Origin: Winogradskyella sp.
Lineage (GTDB): Bacteria; Bacteroidota; Bacteroidia; Flavobacteriales; Flavobacteriaceae
Assembly: GCF_016744625.1 (NCBI RefSeq)
Contig: NZ_JADGDZ010000015.1
Span: 1-55,066 of the forward strand
Length of the DNA: 55,066 bases
Direction: 5' to 3'
In this document: positions 1-7,682 of the stretch, piece after piece
Layout: every line of letters starts with the position of its first letter
Position numbering within the stretch: the stretch's first letter is position 1
Made by a program: the position numbers and the translations under genes
The notes under the pieces: model-generated
Told to the model about the DNA's origin: nothing
Database searches by the model: none
The model's input: the letters and a program-made list of their open reading frames with translations, nothing else

Positions 1-51
1 ATTTTGTAGGCTTTAAAATTTAAAATTAAATTAATTTTTATTTTAAATGTA

Positions 52-212
52 ATACTCAAAATAAATAGGTCTTTGGTTTTTACAGTTGTTCTTTTTCTCT
101 TTCTTTTCGTTAAAATCTAAAACCTTAACTAAGGCTATGCTTTAATATTTTGCCTTAACAAAGAAAAAAAATACTGCCTCTAAATTCCCCAAAACCTATT
201 TACTTTGAGTAT
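52..212. repeat. Imperfect inverted repeat in the 265-base leader of the NUDIX gene
   Basis: Bases 52-76 and 189-212 are reverse complements over about 24 positions with one mismatch and one gap (left arm begins ATACTCAAAATAAATAGGT). They enclose about 112 bases that contain no credible ORF. The right arm ends 53 bases before the NUDIX start codon. It may be a long hairpin in a 5' leader, a small RNA, or the remains of a miniature mobile element; the sequence does not decide between these. Nothing else recognisable lies in 1-265. Confidence 0.5.
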
Positions 213-265
213 ATGTCATAAAAAATAATAAATTTACAAGACCAAAGCAATAATTAACCTTAACC

Positions 266-847
266 ATGTACACCATTTTTGTAGGTAATAAACCTATAAT
301 ATTAACCACCAAAGTAGAAAAAGAGACTGATTTTAAATCGTATCTTTTAAAGTCTGTTAATATTGGTAAAATAATAAAGACACTAAATAATACAGATTTA
401 AAAGCTGTGCATTTAGTTGGGAAAAATCCTAATAAATTATTAAAGCACTTTTTAAGACTACTACCAAATGTCGTCGCTGGTGGCGGAAAGGCATACAATG
501 CTAATAATGAAATTCTTTTTATTTATAGAAATGATAAGTGGGATTTGCCAAAAGGAAAAACTGAAGGTAAAGAATCTATTGAAGAAACATCTATAAGAGA
601 AGTAGAAGAGGAAACAGGTGTTGAAAGGTTGAAAATTGTAAAACCATTACCAACCACATATCATATTTTTAAACGCAACGGAAAACATAAAATTAAAGTC
701 ACCTATTGGTTTGAAATGAAAACCAATTTTGATGGTAAACTCTTTCCGCAAGAAGATGAAGGTATTACCAAAGTAGAATGGTTAGATGATAAAGCATCTA
801 TAAAAGCTTTAGAGAATAGTTATGCTAATATTAGGATTTTGGTTTAG
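266..847 (+). CDS. NUDIX hydrolase with N-terminal extension
   Basis: This 193-residue protein belongs to the NUDIX family, whose members hydrolyse nucleoside diphosphates linked to another moiety and need Mg2+. The full NUDIX box Gx5Ex7REUxEExGU is present at residues 97-119 (G97, E103, R111-E112, E115-E116, G118). About 70 residues precede the NUDIX fold. I know this layout from other Bacteroidota NUDIX proteins, and the role of the extension is unknown to me. The substrate cannot be read from the sequence. The protein is cytoplasmic, with no signal peptide or membrane segment. It converges on the rhomboid gene with only 3 bases between the two stop codons, and it follows the inverted repeat at 52-212. 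Confidence 0.9.
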   Translation: MYTIFVGNKPIILTTKVEKETDFKSYLLKSVNIGKIIKTLNNTDLKAVHLVGKNPNKLLKHFLRLLPNVVAGGGKAYNANNEILFIYRNDKWDLPKGKTEGKESIEETSIREVEEETGVERLKIVKPLPTTYHIFKRNGKHKIKVTYWFEMKTNFDGKLFPQEDEGITKVEWLDDKASIKALENSYANIRILV

Positions 848-850
848 ACC

Positions 851-1687
851 TTATTTTGATAATTCCTTAAGCCGTTGTTTTTCTTTCTTTGATAATTTAT
901 CAATACCTTTTTTATTTATTTTATCTAAAAGTTTATCAAGTTCTTTCTGTTTATTTGCTTTTTGAGTATTGTATTTATGTTCAAAACTTAGAGGTGGATT
1001 CTTCTTTTTTAAACCAATACTGTTAGTCATTAAAATATGTGGTTTTGTAAATATTAAGTAGATAAAAACCAATGTTGGTATTAAAACTAAAAGGATGGTA
1101 ATATAGTTTTTTGATATTGCACTTGGCTGAATTAACAATGCTGTTATTAAACCAATTATTGCTCCTCCTAAATGCGCTTCATGACCAATATTATCACGTT
1201 TAGTTTTTATACCATAAATTGAATATGCCACAAACAGAATTCCATAAATCCAACTTGGAAAAGTAAAGGGAGATATGATAGAGCCGATGCCAAGTCCAGG
1301 ATAAAGTGCAATACTAGTAAATATAATTCCTGAAACTGCTCCAGATGCACCAATAGCACTATAATTCCCATGATTTCTATGAATGTACAAGGCAAACAGA
1401 TTTCCTCCAATTAGGCTTATAAAATATATAATTAAGAAATATAAAGGCCCAATTTCATTTTCTATTAAAGCACTAAATAGAAACAAGCTGACTATATTGA
1501 ATATTAAGTGCATCCAATCTGCATGTAGAAAGCCTGAAGATACTAACCTTAGATATTCTTTATGGATTAAAATTTTGTCAACATTAAATTTATAATCTTC
1601 AAAGAACAAACTATTATTAAACCCTTTGTAAGACACAATAAGATTTACAATAATTATTAATAAACTAGCAATACCAATTCCTTCCAT
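851..1687 (-). CDS. Rhomboid family intramembrane serine protease
   Basis: This 278-residue polytopic membrane protein has the rhomboid catalytic set. Ser115 lies in GASG (113-116), and the partner His172 lies in HEAHLGG with the following glycines. The conserved H55...H60...N64 pattern (HADWMHLIFN) lies in the second core helix. The family cleaves substrates inside the membrane. At least six hydrophobic segments fill residues 1-215, and the last 60 residues are a charged, lysine-rich cytoplasmic tail ending in repeated KEL/LSKKEK-type sequence. It lies 6 bases downstream of the M14 peptidase gene on the same strand, so the two are probably cotranscribed. The natural substrate is unknown. Confidence 0.93.
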   Translation of the reverse strand: MEGIGIASLLIIIVNLIVSYKGFNNSLFFEDYKFNVDKILIHKEYLRLVSSGFLHADWMHLIFNIVSLFLFSALIENEIGPLYFLIIYFISLIGGNLFALYIHRNHGNYSAIGASGAVSGIIFTSIALYPGLGIGSIISPFTFPSWIYGILFVAYSIYGIKTKRDNIGHEAHLGGAIIGLITALLIQPSAISKNYITILLVLIPTLVFIYLIFTKPHILMTNSIGLKKKNPPLSFEHKYNTQKANKQKELDKLLDKINKKGIDKLSKKEKQRLKELSK

Positions 1688-1693
1688 GACTAA

Positions 1694-3445
1694 TTAGTTT
1701 ATACGATAAACAGGATACTGCAAATGTGCTTTTTCATAGTTCTTACTCTGCTTATGTATCCAGTCTAATTGTGCATACCAATTATTTGCAAAGTCTTCAT
1801 CATAGCTAATTTTTATATTGTATTCAATTTGCAATTTTGGATTCTCTTTTAAAAGTTGTTGTGCTTTGTCTTCCCAAACATAAGGAGAAAAGCCTTCTTT
1901 TTGTTGTAGAATAGTATCGAAGAAATTCCAGTTAAAAAATGAATCTGGTGCAGTTGGTTCTAAAGTTTCTATTAAGTAGCGTATTGCTCTTTGGTTCGTT
2001 TTAATGATGTAATCACCTTGTTTAAAGACTAACTTTTCTTCTGTGTTTTTTATTTTGGTATTATAATGTGGATAATGACCTTCGTATGCAGATTTACGAG
2101 TTTGGTAATCATCAATTTTATAAGATTCAACAATTAGAGTAGTATCGTTTTCAATTTGAGTAAATTTCACATTGTTTAACTTTAATAAATCCATTACATT
2201 ATGCCAACCTTGCGGAATCACATAAGCTTTTGGTATTATGACTTCCATAGTTGGTGTAAAGTAGTTTTGATAAGTGATCTCTTTTGTAAATGGTTTAGAT
2301 CTATTATATTTTAAACGTTGTTTACCTGTCAATTCACTCGGAATCATCTCTCCTTCGTAGCCTTTAAATTTAAGTATTGATGACTGTGTAGTGTCAATAG
2401 TCCAAGTTAATGGATAGGTTTTTCCTGTTGACCATGTTTTGGCTTGTTCTTTTCTAAGTTCCGTAATTCTATGACCTTGTTCTTCTGTGATTTCAATCAT
2501 ACTTTTCATTAATTCGTATGTACTTTCTACACGTTGCTTGTATGGTTTTAGCATGTGTGTTTCTACCATCATACCTAATGTATTAAATAAGGTTGTGTAG
2601 CCTGTAGAATAGCGTGGTGAATCCAAGAATTGTGAGAAACCTGATTCTGGTGTGCGATTAAACACATTGACATAAGGTGTAATGTCCCAAGATTTTGCTT
2701 CTAGTTTTTGTTCTAGCAAAGGCATCATTTCTGAGTTTACATAGTTGCCTAGTTTGCCTCCTAGTTTATTATGTTGCGTAAATAAGTGTGTCAATGTATA
2801 TTGATAATCGGCTCCATTACTTACATGATTATCTATAAAAATATCGGGTTGTACTAAATGAAATAGTTTAGCAAAAGTTCTAGCATTTTTAGTGTCCGAT
2901 TTTATAAAATCTCTATTTAAATCATAGTTACGTGCATTGCCTCTAAAGCCATACTCTTTCGGTCCATTTTGATTGGTGCGTGTTCCGGTATTTCTATTTA
3001 AACTTCCACCAACATTATAGATAGGAATAGTTACTAAAACAGTCTGTTTAGGAGAGTCTATTTTACCTTGAACTATATCTCTATACAATAGCATTGTGGC
3101 ATCTATTCCATCAGACTCACCAGGATGAATTCCATTATTTATTAATAGAATTCTATTGTCTTTTCTAATGGCTTCAAAATCATCTTCAGAGCTATTCATA
3201 TTTAAAGTTACGATATGCAAAGGCTTCCCTGAATCGGTTTCTCCTATTTCTTGTATTGAAATTTCAGAATAATTATCTGCTAAGTTTGTGTAATATTGAA
3301 TTGTTTCATCGTAAGTTGCAGTTTCGAGACCTTTACTTTTTTCGAAAGTTGTTGTGAAATCTGTGTCAGGTTTTATTTTATTTTTTTCATCTGTTTTATC
3401 GGAACAAGATGTGATGATTAAGAAAAGTATTAAGAGTTTTTTCAT
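1694..3445 (-). CDS. M14 family zinc metallocarboxypeptidase, lipoprotein
   Basis: The predicted product is a 583-residue exported zinc peptidase of the M14 (carboxypeptidase) family. The start at 3445 gives a lipoprotein signal peptide (MKKLLILFLIITSC, Cys14). A longer in-frame ATG at 3481 would add 12 residues encoded by a palindromic repeat, so I reject it. Zinc ligands fit H107 and E110 (IHPGES) with H207 (DNHVS). The substrate-binding region with N-R residues (NYDLNRDF) lies at about 173-180. Family members trim peptides or amidated peptide stems; the substrate here is not evident. The rhomboid gene follows after 6 bases. The protein probably sits in the cell envelope, anchored by lipid. 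Confidence 0.9.
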   Translation of the reverse strand: MKKLLILFLIITSCSDKTDEKNKIKPDTDFTTTFEKSKGLETATYDETIQYYTNLADNYSEISIQEIGETDSGKPLHIVTLNMNSSEDDFEAIRKDNRILLINNGIHPGESDGIDATMLLYRDIVQGKIDSPKQTVLVTIPIYNVGGSLNRNTGTRTNQNGPKEYGFRGNARNYDLNRDFIKSDTKNARTFAKLFHLVQPDIFIDNHVSNGADYQYTLTHLFTQHNKLGGKLGNYVNSEMMPLLEQKLEAKSWDITPYVNVFNRTPESGFSQFLDSPRYSTGYTTLFNTLGMMVETHMLKPYKQRVESTYELMKSMIEITEEQGHRITELRKEQAKTWSTGKTYPLTWTIDTTQSSILKFKGYEGEMIPSELTGKQRLKYNRSKPFTKEITYQNYFTPTMEVIIPKAYVIPQGWHNVMDLLKLNNVKFTQIENDTTLIVESYKIDDYQTRKSAYEGHYPHYNTKIKNTEEKLVFKQGDYIIKTNQRAIRYLIETLEPTAPDSFFNWNFFDTILQQKEGFSPYVWEDKAQQLLKENPKLQIEYNIKISYDEDFANNWYAQLDWIHKQSKNYEKAHLQYPVYRIN

Positions 3446-3462
3446 ACTTGTTTTTTTAAGTA

Positions 3463-3525
3463 TCTCGACTACGCTCGACATGACAGTAAATTAATTTGAG
3501 TCTGTCAATTCGAGCGTAGTCGAGA
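3463..3525. repeat. Facing pair of palindromic repeat arms (core GAGCGTAGTCGA)
   Basis: TCTCGACTACGCTCGA at 3463-3478 is the exact reverse complement of TCGAGCGTAGTCGAGA at 3510-3525. The match extends outward from the core to 24 bases (3463-3486 against 3502-3525) with two mismatches. The pair lies between the divergent M14 peptidase and ctlX genes and could form a stem-loop. Related arms occur at 21371-21435, 10473-10494 and 32472-32492. Confidence 0.85.
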
Positions 3526-3593
3526 ATATTGGATAGACAGCATTTAATTGATAGTCAAACTTAATCAATTTAAAGAAATAAATTTCGGGCAAG

Positions 3594-3626
3594 TTGATTA
3601 GCAATATTAGAAAATGACTAATTTTG
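3594..3626 (+). promoter_or_regulatory. Bacteroidota-type promoter for ctlX
   Basis: The -7 box TAATTTTG (3619-3626) fits TAnnTTTG. A TTG at 3594-3596 stands 22 bases upstream as a possible -33 element. The start codon is 23 bases downstream. Confidence 0.5.
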
Positions 3627-3648
3627 CATCACTTTCAAATTTATTTAA

Positions 3649-4581
3649 ATGCAACAAACTACAAATACTATTTTAATGATTCGTCCTGTAAACTTTAGGA
3701 TGAATGAGCAAACTGCTGTCAATAATTATTTTCAGGAAGATTTAAATTTAAAGAATGCTGAAATTAATGCAAAAGCACAAGAAGAATTTGATGTATTTGT
3801 TGAAAAGCTAAGAGCTGTTGGTATTAACGTTATAGTAGAAAATGATGATGAGCGTTTGGATACACCAGATTCTATTTTTCCTAATAACTGGGTAAGTTTT
3901 CATGGTAATGGGGATATCGCTAAATATCCAATGTTCGCTGAGAACAGAAGACGTGAACGTAGAGATGAGGTGTTTATCCGATTGGAAGAAGAGGGTTTTA
4001 GAATAGAAAACATAGTTGATTACACATCTGCAGAGCACGAAGGTGTTTTTTTAGAAGGGACAGGCAGTGTATTGCTAGATCGTGTTAATAGAAAAGCATA
4101 TTGTGCATTGTCACCTCGAGCAGACGAAGAATTGTTTATAGAATTCTGTGAAGATTTTGAATACACTCCAATTATTTTCACGGCAAATCAAACTGTTGGC
4201 GGAAAACGTTTAGCCATATACCATACCAATGTGATGATGTGTTTAGCTGAAAACTTTGCAGTGATTTGTTTAGACACTATTGATGATAAGAAAGAGCGTA
4301 AAAATGTAGTTAAGCATTTAAAACAAGATGGTAAAGAAATTGTTTCTATTACAGAAGTACAGATGCATCAATTTGCTGGTAATATGCTGCAATTGAGAGG
4401 GGATAATAACCAACGTTATTTAGTGATGAGTGAAGCTGCTCATAAGAGCTTAACTCCGAGTCAGATAAAAAGTATTGAAAAACACTGTCCTATTCTTTCG
4501 AGTTCTTTAGAGACTATAGAAACTTGTGGTGGCGGAAGTGCTCGCTGTATGATGGCTGAGGTATTTTTACCAAAGGTATAA
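3649..4581 (+). CDS. ctlX: Citrulline utilisation hydrolase CtlX family (amidinotransferase fold)
   Basis: This 310-residue protein matches the CtlX branch of the arginine deiminase/DDAH superfamily. The described activity of CtlX is hydrolysis of citrulline to ornithine. Evidence includes the N-terminal MIRP-type strand (ILMIRPVNFRMN), PNNWVSFH near residues 80-87, a conserved His in VQMHQFAGN (about residue 240), and the C-terminal GGGSARCM with the catalytic Cys300 ten residues from the end. No signal peptide is present, so it is cytoplasmic. It is monocistronic, with its own promoter and a strand change after it. Other amidinotransferase-like substrates such as dimethylarginine cannot be excluded. 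Confidence 0.85.
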   Translation: MQQTTNTILMIRPVNFRMNEQTAVNNYFQEDLNLKNAEINAKAQEEFDVFVEKLRAVGINVIVENDDERLDTPDSIFPNNWVSFHGNGDIAKYPMFAENRRRERRDEVFIRLEEEGFRIENIVDYTSAEHEGVFLEGTGSVLLDRVNRKAYCALSPRADEELFIEFCEDFEYTPIIFTANQTVGGKRLAIYHTNVMMCLAENFAVICLDTIDDKKERKNVVKHLKQDGKEIVSITEVQMHQFAGNMLQLRGDNNQRYLVMSEAAHKSLTPSQIKSIEKHCPILSSSLETIETCGGGSARCMMAEVFLPKV

Positions 4582-4631
4582 TTATAATCGTTCAGTCGTT
4601 GAGTTGTGAAGAGGTTGCTTCTAGGTTCTTT

Positions 4632-5261
4632 TTAATCCAGTTTATTAAATATATAACCACCTTTTTCTGCGCCCCAAACATGCTCACTATTAGCATCAAA
4701 ACCACGATCCCAAGAAATAATTTTATCTTCTAAGATTTCAACTTCACTTTGAGTATAAGAAGCTCCACGCATAGTACTTACACAAGAGGTTTCACCTGTT
4801 TTACCTATAAATTGATTTGGTGCAACTCGACTAAGAATAACTTCACAGCCTTCTTTTAGAGCGATGTCTTTTAAAGAGATAGAATCGAAAGCTTTTAGAT
4901 TTTTCCATTTCCCTATCCATAGGGAATCTACGTCTAACTTATATATGGCAGAACTAAAAGTACTATCTGAGTTTCTTGTTACTTCATAAATACGTTGACG
5001 ATAAGGCTTGTTTTGCATGCTGTTTAAAGCTTGTTCTACATAGAGGAAATTTCCTTTGCTTTCCCAAATAGGATACATATGTAAAGAAATATTGTAATAA
5101 GAGGAATCAATTTGTGCTTGTACTTCAGAATTAAAAGAACCTTGCATTAAAGCAAAAAGTTCTTTGAGTTCTGTATCTTCTTTAACTTCAGGTTTAGTAT
5201 TGTCGTTTTTGCAATTATAAAAAAGTGTGAGTAGTATTACAAAAGGAAGAAAACGTTTCAT
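4632..5261 (-). CDS. CpcT/CpeT-like family lipoprotein
   Basis: This 209-residue protein resembles the CpcT/CpeT chromophore lyase family. It shows the family pattern of an RIYEV/Y-region (about 95-110), then GCEVILSR, FIGKTGETSC (conserved Cys), GASYTQSEVEI, WDRGFD and VWGAEKGGYIF near the C-terminus. In cyanobacteria such proteins attach bilins to phycobiliproteins, but nothing here suggests phycobilisomes, so the lyase activity should not be assumed. The start at 5261 gives a signal sequence with Cys17 (LLTLFYNC), probably a lipoprotein. The longer ATG at 5351 would overlap the histidine kinase gene and lacks an export signal at its start. A hairpin separates it from the kinase gene upstream. 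Confidence 0.78.
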   Translation of the reverse strand: MKRFLPFVILLTLFYNCKNDNTKPEVKEDTELKELFALMQGSFNSEVQAQIDSSYYNISLHMYPIWESKGNFLYVEQALNSMQNKPYRQRIYEVTRNSDSTFSSAIYKLDVDSLWIGKWKNLKAFDSISLKDIALKEGCEVILSRVAPNQFIGKTGETSCVSTMRGASYTQSEVEILEDKIISWDRGFDANSEHVWGAEKGGYIFNKLD

Positions 5262-5262
5262 G

Positions 5263-5291
5263 TATCTATATTTAGATGATAAATATAGATA
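5263..5291. terminator. Perfect 12-bp AT-rich stem-loop between histidine kinase and CpeT-like genes
   Basis: TATCTATATTTA (5263-5274) and TAAATATAGATA (5280-5291) are exact reverse complements with a 5-base loop. The hairpin fills the 37-base gap between the two minus-strand genes. It may attenuate transcription or stabilise the mRNA end; there is no U-tract, so a strong terminator is unlikely. Confidence 0.5.
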
Positions 5292-5298
5292 AAATAAA

Positions 5299-7353
5299 TT
5301 AGGCTTGAGGTGCAGCTTTCGGGAGTTCGATAAAGAATTTACTACCAACATTTTGAGTGCTTTCTACCCAAATTCTACCATTATTTAATTCTACTAGGTC
5401 TTTAGCAATTGTTAATCCTAAACCAGTTCCTTTTTCATTTTTAGTTCCAACCGTTGTGAAGTTTTTATTAGCATTGAAAAGTTTATCAATGTTTTCTCTA
5501 GAGATACCAACACCTGTATCTTCAACACAAATTAAAGCTTTACCATTAACGTCTTGATTAGAAACAGTAATAACATCACCAGTTCTACTAAACTTAACGG
5601 CATTTGTTATTAAATTCTGAATCACAATCTCTAGCATACTTTTATCTGCATACACAAAATCGCGTTGCGACTCATCAATAAGTACAATGCGTTTATCTTC
5701 AACTTTCTGTTCTACAAGCGCCATTTTATTATGAAATATCTCTTGCATGTTAAACAACTCTGGTTTAGGTTCTAAATTCTGCATTTGAGATTTAGACCAG
5801 TTTAATAAATTGAATAAAAGTGATGATGCATTATTGGCATTTTCACTTAATTCAGGAATTAAGTCATTAAATTCATCTCTAGATATACTGTCTTCTTTTA
5901 GTAAATCTAAAAATGCCTTTATTGAAGAAATTGAATCTTTTAAATCGTGAGATACAATTGAGAAGAGTTTGTCTTTTACCTGATTAACTTCTTCTAGATG
6001 ATGAGTTTGCTCTAAAATGGCTTCATTGCGTTCTTGCTCTTGAGCTAATTTATCGTTTTGCTCTAGTATAGTGTCTTTATATGTCTTCGTTTTTAACCAG
6101 TTAAATAAAAGAAGTGTTAGTAAAATAACCAAAGCTGCAATGGTTCCGTATAGAACAAGAGGATTATTAAACCAAGATGACTTTTCTTTCGTTTTATTAT
6201 CAACTTTATTAAGATCGTCTTCAATAGAATTAGTAGGATCATTTATATCTAAAGGATCTACTTCTATCGGAAATATAGGTTGGTCTACCTCTGCAAGAGT
6301 TTCTTTTAAATCATAATATTTGTTTTGCCAGAAGAACGCATTTTGAAAATAACCACGTGTAGAATCTAAAGCAATATGAAGTTTATAATTTTCTAAAAGT
6401 TCTGTTTTGTTATCGATTTTTTGAGCGATAGCATAAGCTTCATTCAATTGTAATTCAGCTAATTTTACTTTACGTTTTTGAAGATTTAAATTTCCAACAG
6501 CATTTAGTGCTCTTAAAAGACCTTCTTCATTACCTTGCTTTCTATTGTATTTTAAACCTTCAGACAAATACATAGAAGCTTTATCAAATTCTTTGAAACG
6601 TAAATATTCGCTACCTAGTTTTGGAAGTATTTCGCCACGTAAATCTTTATCAGTTTCAGGATTTAAAATTTCTAAGACTTTTTCGTAATATTCAATTGCT
6701 TTACGATGCTCTTTTCTAATAGAATATAAATCAGCAATATTTTTTGTCGATGCTTTTATGCCTTTATTATCATTGATAAGTTTTCTAACTTCTAGTGCTT
6801 TAAAGTTGAAGTCTATAGCTTTATCTATTTGATTGGTTTTAAAATAAGCTTCAGCTAGATTATTATATGCAGAGCTTAATTCGTTTCTAAGCCCTTGCTT
6901 TTCGAAAATATCTATAGCTGATAAAGAGTTTTTAAGACCTACAGCATAGTTACCACGTTTAATTTCAATAAGGCCTATACTATTACTCACTTTAGCGACT
7001 CCGAGTGTGTCACTAATTTGTAGATAGTATTTTCTAGACCTATTATAATTATCTATGGCATTAAAATAATCGTTCCGTTCCGTGTAGATTAAAGCTCTAT
7101 AATAACTGCTTTCGGCAAGACCTTTGGTATATTTTAATTTTTCTGAAAGTTTTGAAGTCTGATTGACATAAAGCAAGGCTTTATTATAATCTTCAATAGC
7201 GTAAAGTTCGTTAATAAGCATTAGCGACATCTCCACCTTTGTAGAATCTTGGTTTTGATATGTTAGTTGTACTGTAAGTTCATCTATTTTTTCATTTTGC
7301 GAAAAAACAAATAACGACGTAAGACAAACAGCTAATGTCAGTAACTGTTTCAT
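5299..7353 (-). CDS. TPR-containing sensor histidine kinase
   Basis: This 684-residue protein has an N-terminal signal peptide (to about residue 19, VFSQ). Tandem tetratricopeptide repeats then run over about residues 25-350, predicted periplasmic. One transmembrane helix follows at about 399-419, then a coiled coil, then a cytoplasmic kinase. The HisKA box has the phosphoacceptor in SIVSHDLKDSI (about 465-475). The HATPase domain shows NLITNAVKFS (N box, about 580), DTGVGIS (G1) and GTGLGLTIAKDLV (about 640). This architecture is common in Bacteroidota. No response regulator gene is adjacent, so the partner is encoded elsewhere. Two 9-bp direct repeats stand just before the start codon and may be a regulator site. 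Confidence 0.93.
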   Translation of the reverse strand: MKQLLTLAVCLTSLFVFSQNEKIDELTVQLTYQNQDSTKVEMSLMLINELYAIEDYNKALLYVNQTSKLSEKLKYTKGLAESSYYRALIYTERNDYFNAIDNYNRSRKYYLQISDTLGVAKVSNSIGLIEIKRGNYAVGLKNSLSAIDIFEKQGLRNELSSAYNNLAEAYFKTNQIDKAIDFNFKALEVRKLINDNKGIKASTKNIADLYSIRKEHRKAIEYYEKVLEILNPETDKDLRGEILPKLGSEYLRFKEFDKASMYLSEGLKYNRKQGNEEGLLRALNAVGNLNLQKRKVKLAELQLNEAYAIAQKIDNKTELLENYKLHIALDSTRGYFQNAFFWQNKYYDLKETLAEVDQPIFPIEVDPLDINDPTNSIEDDLNKVDNKTKEKSSWFNNPLVLYGTIAALVILLTLLLFNWLKTKTYKDTILEQNDKLAQEQERNEAILEQTHHLEEVNQVKDKLFSIVSHDLKDSISSIKAFLDLLKEDSISRDEFNDLIPELSENANNASSLLFNLLNWSKSQMQNLEPKPELFNMQEIFHNKMALVEQKVEDKRIVLIDESQRDFVYADKSMLEIVIQNLITNAVKFSRTGDVITVSNQDVNGKALICVEDTGVGISRENIDKLFNANKNFTTVGTKNEKGTGLGLTIAKDLVELNNGRIWVESTQNVGSKFFIELPKAAPQA

Positions 7354-7682
7354 CTTCGAATTGCGTTAAAACGAATTGCGCTGTTTTGGTGCGAATAACT
7401 TTTATAGAGGGATGTAAAAAGTAAGTTAACACTAAACAATAACAACTTGGTTAATGTTTGATTATTAAGCCTCATTAATGTTTGGGACATTGATTAATAG
7501 CATTCCAAAAATGCCATAATGTGTTCGAATACACTAATTATTAGGATTTAATACCAAAAAATTAGATGAAATGACAAATGATTTTTTTTTTTTAAATCAC
7601 ATATCGATTAACGGCACAAATCATAGAAAAACGACCAGTTTATCGATGAAATGCACATTTCTCATAGTGTATTGTCTGTCAG
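7354..7682. other. 329-base intergenic region with short direct repeats
   Basis: There is no gene here. CGAATTGCG occurs twice (7357-7365 and 7372-7380, 15-base period) directly in the leader of the histidine kinase gene. TTAATGTTTG occurs twice (7451-7460 and 7475-7484, 24-base period). A run of 12 T stands at 7582-7593. These are possible regulator sites for the kinase gene; no clear promoter box is visible. Confidence 0.4.

Noticed and set aside
196-498. 100-codon open frame antisense to the NUDIX gene start
   Set aside because: It covers the inverted repeat and the first third of a clear NUDIX gene on the other strand, with no recognisable protein.
3446-3481. Longer start of the M14 protein at 3481
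   Set aside because: The added residues are translated palindromic repeat, and the lipoprotein signal begins at the ATG 3445.
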